Assembly (NCBI RefSeq): GCF_009017415.1
Contig: NC_092408.1
Location: forward strand, 682,001-746,000
DNA: 64,000 bases
Reading direction: 5' to 3'
From: Aspergillus flavus
Lineage: Eukaryota; Ascomycota; Eurotiomycetes; Eurotiales; Aspergillaceae
Shown here: piece by piece, positions 60,093 through 64,000 of the stretch
Layout: every line of letters begins with the position of its first letter
Position numbering within the stretch: the stretch's first letter is position 1
Position numbers and translations under genes: made by a program
Notes under the pieces: generated by a model
The model's input: only the letters and a program-made list of their open reading frames with translations
What the model was told of the DNA's origin: nothing
Database searches by the model: none

Positions 60093-61785
60093 ATGGACAT
60101 GGAGAAGGCAGAGTGTAGCGACCACAAGGAAAATGTCACGACAGGCAATGGGAGTATCCCCGCGGATGAAGTCCTCGCCCAGTTTACAGAGGCAGAAAAG
60201 TTAAAGGCGTTTCGAAAGCTGGACTGGAATCTGATTCCCCTGTATGGTTTCACCGATATTGTTATTTTTGCCTAAAGTCTGACAAATATAGCCTCGGGGT
60301 TCTCTATATGCTGTCTTACATTGACAGAGGCAATGTTGGAAATGCCTATACCGCTGGAATGGGTAAAGAATGGGGTATTACCTCCAACCAGTACTCCTGG
60401 ATCATCACAGCGTACTACCTAGCTTATATCGCTTTTCACTGGTTTATCCTTCTGTGGAAGCTTGTCTCTCTACCGGTTCGTATTCCTCTTCCCTCGTAAC
60501 CCGCGGCGACTGACACCACAGACAGCTATGGGTTGCTCTTATGGCGTTCGGATGGGGAGTGGCAAGTATTCTCCAGGCGGCAACTGTTAATCTTGCCGGC
60601 ATGATTGTATTGCGCTGCTTGATTGGCGCCTCTGAAGCTGGTTTTGCCCCTGGCGTTGCCTTATTTTTGTCTTTCTTCTACCATCGATCGGAGATGGGCT
60701 TTCGATACGGCCTTTTCATCTCGTTTTCCCCTATTGCTAACTGCTTCGCATCGGCACTAGCCTATGGTATTGTCCATGCTAAAGCTTCAGTCACTCAGTG
60801 GCAGCTCTTATTTATTATTGGTAAGTCAGGAGATTCAACGGACGGGATCGTGCTAATCTCCTCGTCCTCTCTTAAATATAGAGGGTATTCCTACAATTAT
60901 AATTGCTCCTCTTGCGTTCTTCTTCCTTCCGAAGGGACCCGGTGAATGCCGATTCCTTACACAGAGAGAGAATGAAATTGTTCATCTTCGTGCACTCTCG
61001 GCCCGCGGACACGAGGAAAAAGGCAAATTAAATATGAAGCAGGTATTTGCTGCTTTTTACGACTACAAGAATTATTTTCAAGCCGTCATTATCTTCTGTC
61101 TCAATGTGGGTTTCCGTTACCTCCGACTCGAATATATAACTCTTTCGTGGCTAATATCTTATTACTTACATAGGCAGCCTTCGCTGCGCTACCCGCATTC
61201 TTGACCACCATTATAGAGGACATTGGATATTCCTCAATTAAAGCACAGGGTCTCTCCGCACCGCCCTACCTGGCCTCCTACTTTATCTGCTTAGCATCCT
61301 CATTTCTGTCCGATAGGGTCAGGAATAGATCCTATCTCCTCAGCGCCCTGAGCACAATAGGGGCTATCGGATACCTGGTGCAAGCACTTGTCAAGACTAG
61401 TTCTGTACGGTATTTCGCTGTGTATCTCATTTGCGGTGGCGTCTTTCCCGCTGTGGCGCTTACTTTTACTTGGGTGACAGACAACCAAGGCTCTGCCTCC
61501 AAACGAGGTGCGGGATTAGTTATATTCGGGATGGTGGGCCAGACCGGCTCAATCGCTGGTTCTCGTTTCTTCCCCAAGGAGGAAGGGCCGTTCTACACCA
61601 AGGGGATGGCCATTAGTGCAGGGCTTCTTTTCTTTGCTGCCATCGTCGCTCAAGTCTTGAGAGCCCTGATGTCTAGGGAAAACAAACAACGGGACCGGAT
61701 CCACGGCCCTGTCCACAGCAGCGACATGTCAAACGATGTCCTGAATGCCGGAGATGAGCACCCCAGCTACCGCTTCATGCTATGA
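60093..61785 (+). CDS. MFS transporter, anion:cation symporter (Dal5/Tna1-like) family
   Basis: Five exons (60093-60241, 60292-60475, 60526-60820, 60882-61105, 61174-61785) give 487 residues. The N-terminal landmark LDWNLIPLLGVLYMLSYIDRGNVGNAY is characteristic of the fungal ACS family, which imports organic acids, allantoate, nicotinate and other anionic nutrients by proton symport. About 12 membrane segments are visible; the second half is anchored by FFLPKGPGE and EDIGYSSIKAQG. The second intron donor (gttcgt) and acceptor are less certain than the others, so a few residues near WKLVSLP-LWVAL could differ. The ATG at 60093 is used because the frame just upstream has no other ATG. It probably imports the substrate of the neighbouring catabolic enzymes. 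Confidence 0.88.
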
Positions 61786-62223
61786 ATGGGAACAAGTGAA
61801 GACTATTATGGAGGAATACTGGTCTGAGGTCATTTGAGCGTGAGGTTGCAGATTTGCTCCCTTTGATTAAATTGAAATCCAGTAGATGGTAACTCCCCCG
61901 TTTAAGCTAGATTCATTATGTCAAAGCTATCAACCTGTCAAAGTACTCTCAACTATGAGTAGTGACTCCTATAAATATGTAATCGAAATAGGACTATAAG
62001 ATCGACTAATGTTATCTACTTATTCACGTGACCCAGTTATTTTCCGAATACGCTACGTTACCTTACGTTACGACGTTTAGTATGTACTGTACTCCGTAAG
62101 TTATCAAGCAGATCATGGGACAAGACGCGGGGAAACATTAAGGTATTATATAATCCCAGCCCCGGCCAACACGTCGCTCACCTGATCTCCGTTGAAGTAA
62201 TTTCCCCATCCTATTCAATTACA
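61786..62223. promoter_or_regulatory. Upstream region of the Zn2Cys6 regulator
   Basis: 438 bases of AT-rich sequence between the transporter stop and the regulator ATG. No gene is seen. A direct duplication ACCTTACGTTACGACGTT around 62060-62078 contains two close copies of TTACGTTA/TTACGAC, which may be a minor regulatory or chance repeat. Confidence 0.4.
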
Positions 62224-64000
62224 ATGGAATCTGCCTCCCGATCCAAAGGAAGGAGGTATGGCTTTGCGTGCTTGGTTTGCCGGCGCCGCAAGGTCAAGTG
62301 CGATGGCCGATGGCCGACCTGCGTCAACTGTGCACGATTAAAGGAGACATGTTCCTATAAAGAAAAAACTGCTTATACAGTTCGTCTAACCGAGGCACTG
62401 CGGTCGGAGCAAGCCCGGGTCCAGGAGCTTCAAAACAACATTAGAGAACTAGCCGCCATGGACAATGCCAGGCGAGACCTTCGCCTGGCAGATTTAGTAT
62501 CTCAGCTTGACCTGAACAGGCCAGAGCCTGTCGAGCTAGCTCAGAGTACAGATGTTAGACCTTCATCTACTGATCGCGAAGCCCAGGACCGTTATCCGGC
62601 AGATGATATCTCTAACGATGTCGACACCCAGTTCAGTATAGACACGGAAGGAAGAGTAAGTCTCCTTGTAGCCCCTTATCTTATGCCAGCTGAACTCGCT
62701 CTGAGACCCATTCAGCAGCATTACTTTGGAGCGACCTCCCGGTTTCATCCTATACCAGGGCATGACCATCGGCACGATACCAAGGCGGAAATCAATGAGC
62801 CAGAGACGCAAGAAATGGAAAACTACCACCGTAGATGGCTTTGCTCGAATGCTCGTTTCCAGGGCCCGTGGGAAAGAATGGCACATGCAAATATGAGTCA
62901 TTATACCCATGTTGACCCAAACATTTGCTCCAGTCTTCTGGATGTATATTGGTCATGGCAGGCACCACTACATAACTGCATATATCGACGTTGTAAGAGA
63001 AATCCATTTTCCGTACGCCTTACGTTCTACAAATTCACCAACCAAATCCAGGCTTTTACCGGGACATGGCTCTAGGTGGCCCTTATTTTTCGCGATTTCT
63101 ACTGAACGTCGTCTTTGCTCATGCATGTCGCCACATGCCCGAAGATGATCCCCGTTTCTCTCAATTTGAGCGTGGGGAGACATTCCTGCGAGAGGCGATG
63201 TTGCTTTTGATTGACGAAATGCAGCAAAGCAAGCCTCAGATACCCACCATTCAAGGCCTTTTGATTCTGGGAGGCCGCCAGTGTGCGGTTGGAAAGAGCA
63301 GCGAAGGATGGCTATACACCGGGATGGTAAGTCCCCCAACCCCCGTCGTTCTAGCGCCAATTCTTTAGTGACCATCTCAGGCAATCCGAATGGTGACTGA
63401 CCTTGGATTACACATAAAAAGAAGCCAGGCTTCACTGTTGAAGGAATTCGAACCTGATGATTTAGAAGTCCGAAAGCGATTGTATCTGTCAGTCTATGCA
63501 TGGGATAAGTGAGTTTCTCATAAGAGTCCTTAACTGTGGGTTTAGAGTGAGACTGATGGTCGGCCCCCTTGAAAGATCTATTAGTTTGTGCCTAGGGCGA
63601 CCTCCATCCCTAAAGGATACACCGTATCTTCCCTCTACCCTATGTGTGTTGCATCCAGCCACAGACTGTAGTGTATTTATTGTCGCTTAGTGTTATTAAC
63701 GATGTTTATAGTTGATCTATCAGATGAGGGTGAGCTGTGGCAACCACCCCATTTACTGGAGACCGACCAATTGTATCCAGAGACTAAGTGCCACAGTACA
63801 TTGACGTTCGTGCATTTTTGCAATCTGGCCCAAGTATGTAATACGGGGGGTGCTCAACTGGCGTACCTACGATGACTGCTAATTATCTGGACTCAGATCA
63901 TCAACGAGAGCTACAAAACCGTATATATTCATCCTTCTCGGAATATAAACCCGGATGATATATTCAGATTGGAGGAAAAACTAGTATCTTTCCACAAAAA
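62224..64000 (+). CDS. Zn2Cys6 fungal-specific transcription factor (3' end outside window)
   Basis: Exons 62224-62992, 63052-63326, 63381-63508, 63576-63643, 63712-63833 and 63897 to the window edge join in frame. The binuclear zinc cluster is perfect (C16, C19, C26, C33, C36, C43; CX2CX6CX6CX2CX6C). A basic linker and a coiled-coil-like dimerisation stretch (EALRSEQARVQELQNNIREL) follow. The fungal transcription-factor homology region begins around residue 240 (YWSWQAPLHNCIYRRCFYRDM) and continues through MVTDLGLH and YAWDK. Such proteins bind CGG-containing sites in the nucleus. Its position at the end of the amidase-CoA-transferase-cyclase-transporter group makes it the likely pathway-specific regulator, by inference from location only. 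Confidence 0.9.

Overview
The window is nuclear DNA of a filamentous ascomycete, almost certainly Aspergillus and most likely section Nigri. Genes are split by 47-97 bp introns with GT...AG ends and CTRAC-like branch sites. The class-3 lipase at 21.2 kb closely resembles a known secreted A. niger lipase. Other families present are typical of aspergilli: a Rom2-type RhoGEF, a Hog1-type MAP kinase, a GH31 glycosidase, a QA-4-like dehydratase and Zn2Cys6 regulators. Species was judged by eye, without a database search.

Layout. 0-11.3 kb is a conserved housekeeping block: the 3' part of a PPxY-bearing single-pass membrane protein, a GRAM/TBC/EF-hand Rab GTPase-activating protein and a 1766-residue Rho1 exchange factor. 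12.5-22.2 kb is accessory: a zinc alcohol dehydrogenase divergent from a cytochrome P450, a DHA1-type MFS exporter and a secreted lipase. 22.2-40 kb is gene-poor. It holds an intact nine-exon TGY-type MAP kinase, a soluble HMG-CoA reductase paralogue without a membrane domain, a two-exon small protein with a CxxC...H...C...C motif, and two weaker small genes. 40-49.3 kb carries an unassigned secreted protein, a secreted GH31 alpha-glucosidase/alpha-xylosidase with two XlnR-type GGCTAAA boxes upstream, a 3-dehydroshikimate dehydratase-like protein and a seven-TM rhodopsin-like membrane protein.

51.9-64 kb looks like a catabolic cluster. It contains a secreted amidase-signature protein, a 1095-residue fusion of AtuA-like (DUF1446), DUF4387 and class III CoA-transferase modules, and a divergently transcribed cyclase-family metal hydrolase. 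An ACS-type MFS importer and a Zn2Cys6 regulator running off the right edge complete it. A reasonable inference is import, hydrolysis and CoA-dependent breakdown of an organic acid or amide; the substrate cannot be read from sequence.

Exon-intron models were built by hand. Each multi-exon model was checked for a consistent reading phase, but none has transcript support. No tRNA, rRNA, CRISPR array or intact transposon was recognised.
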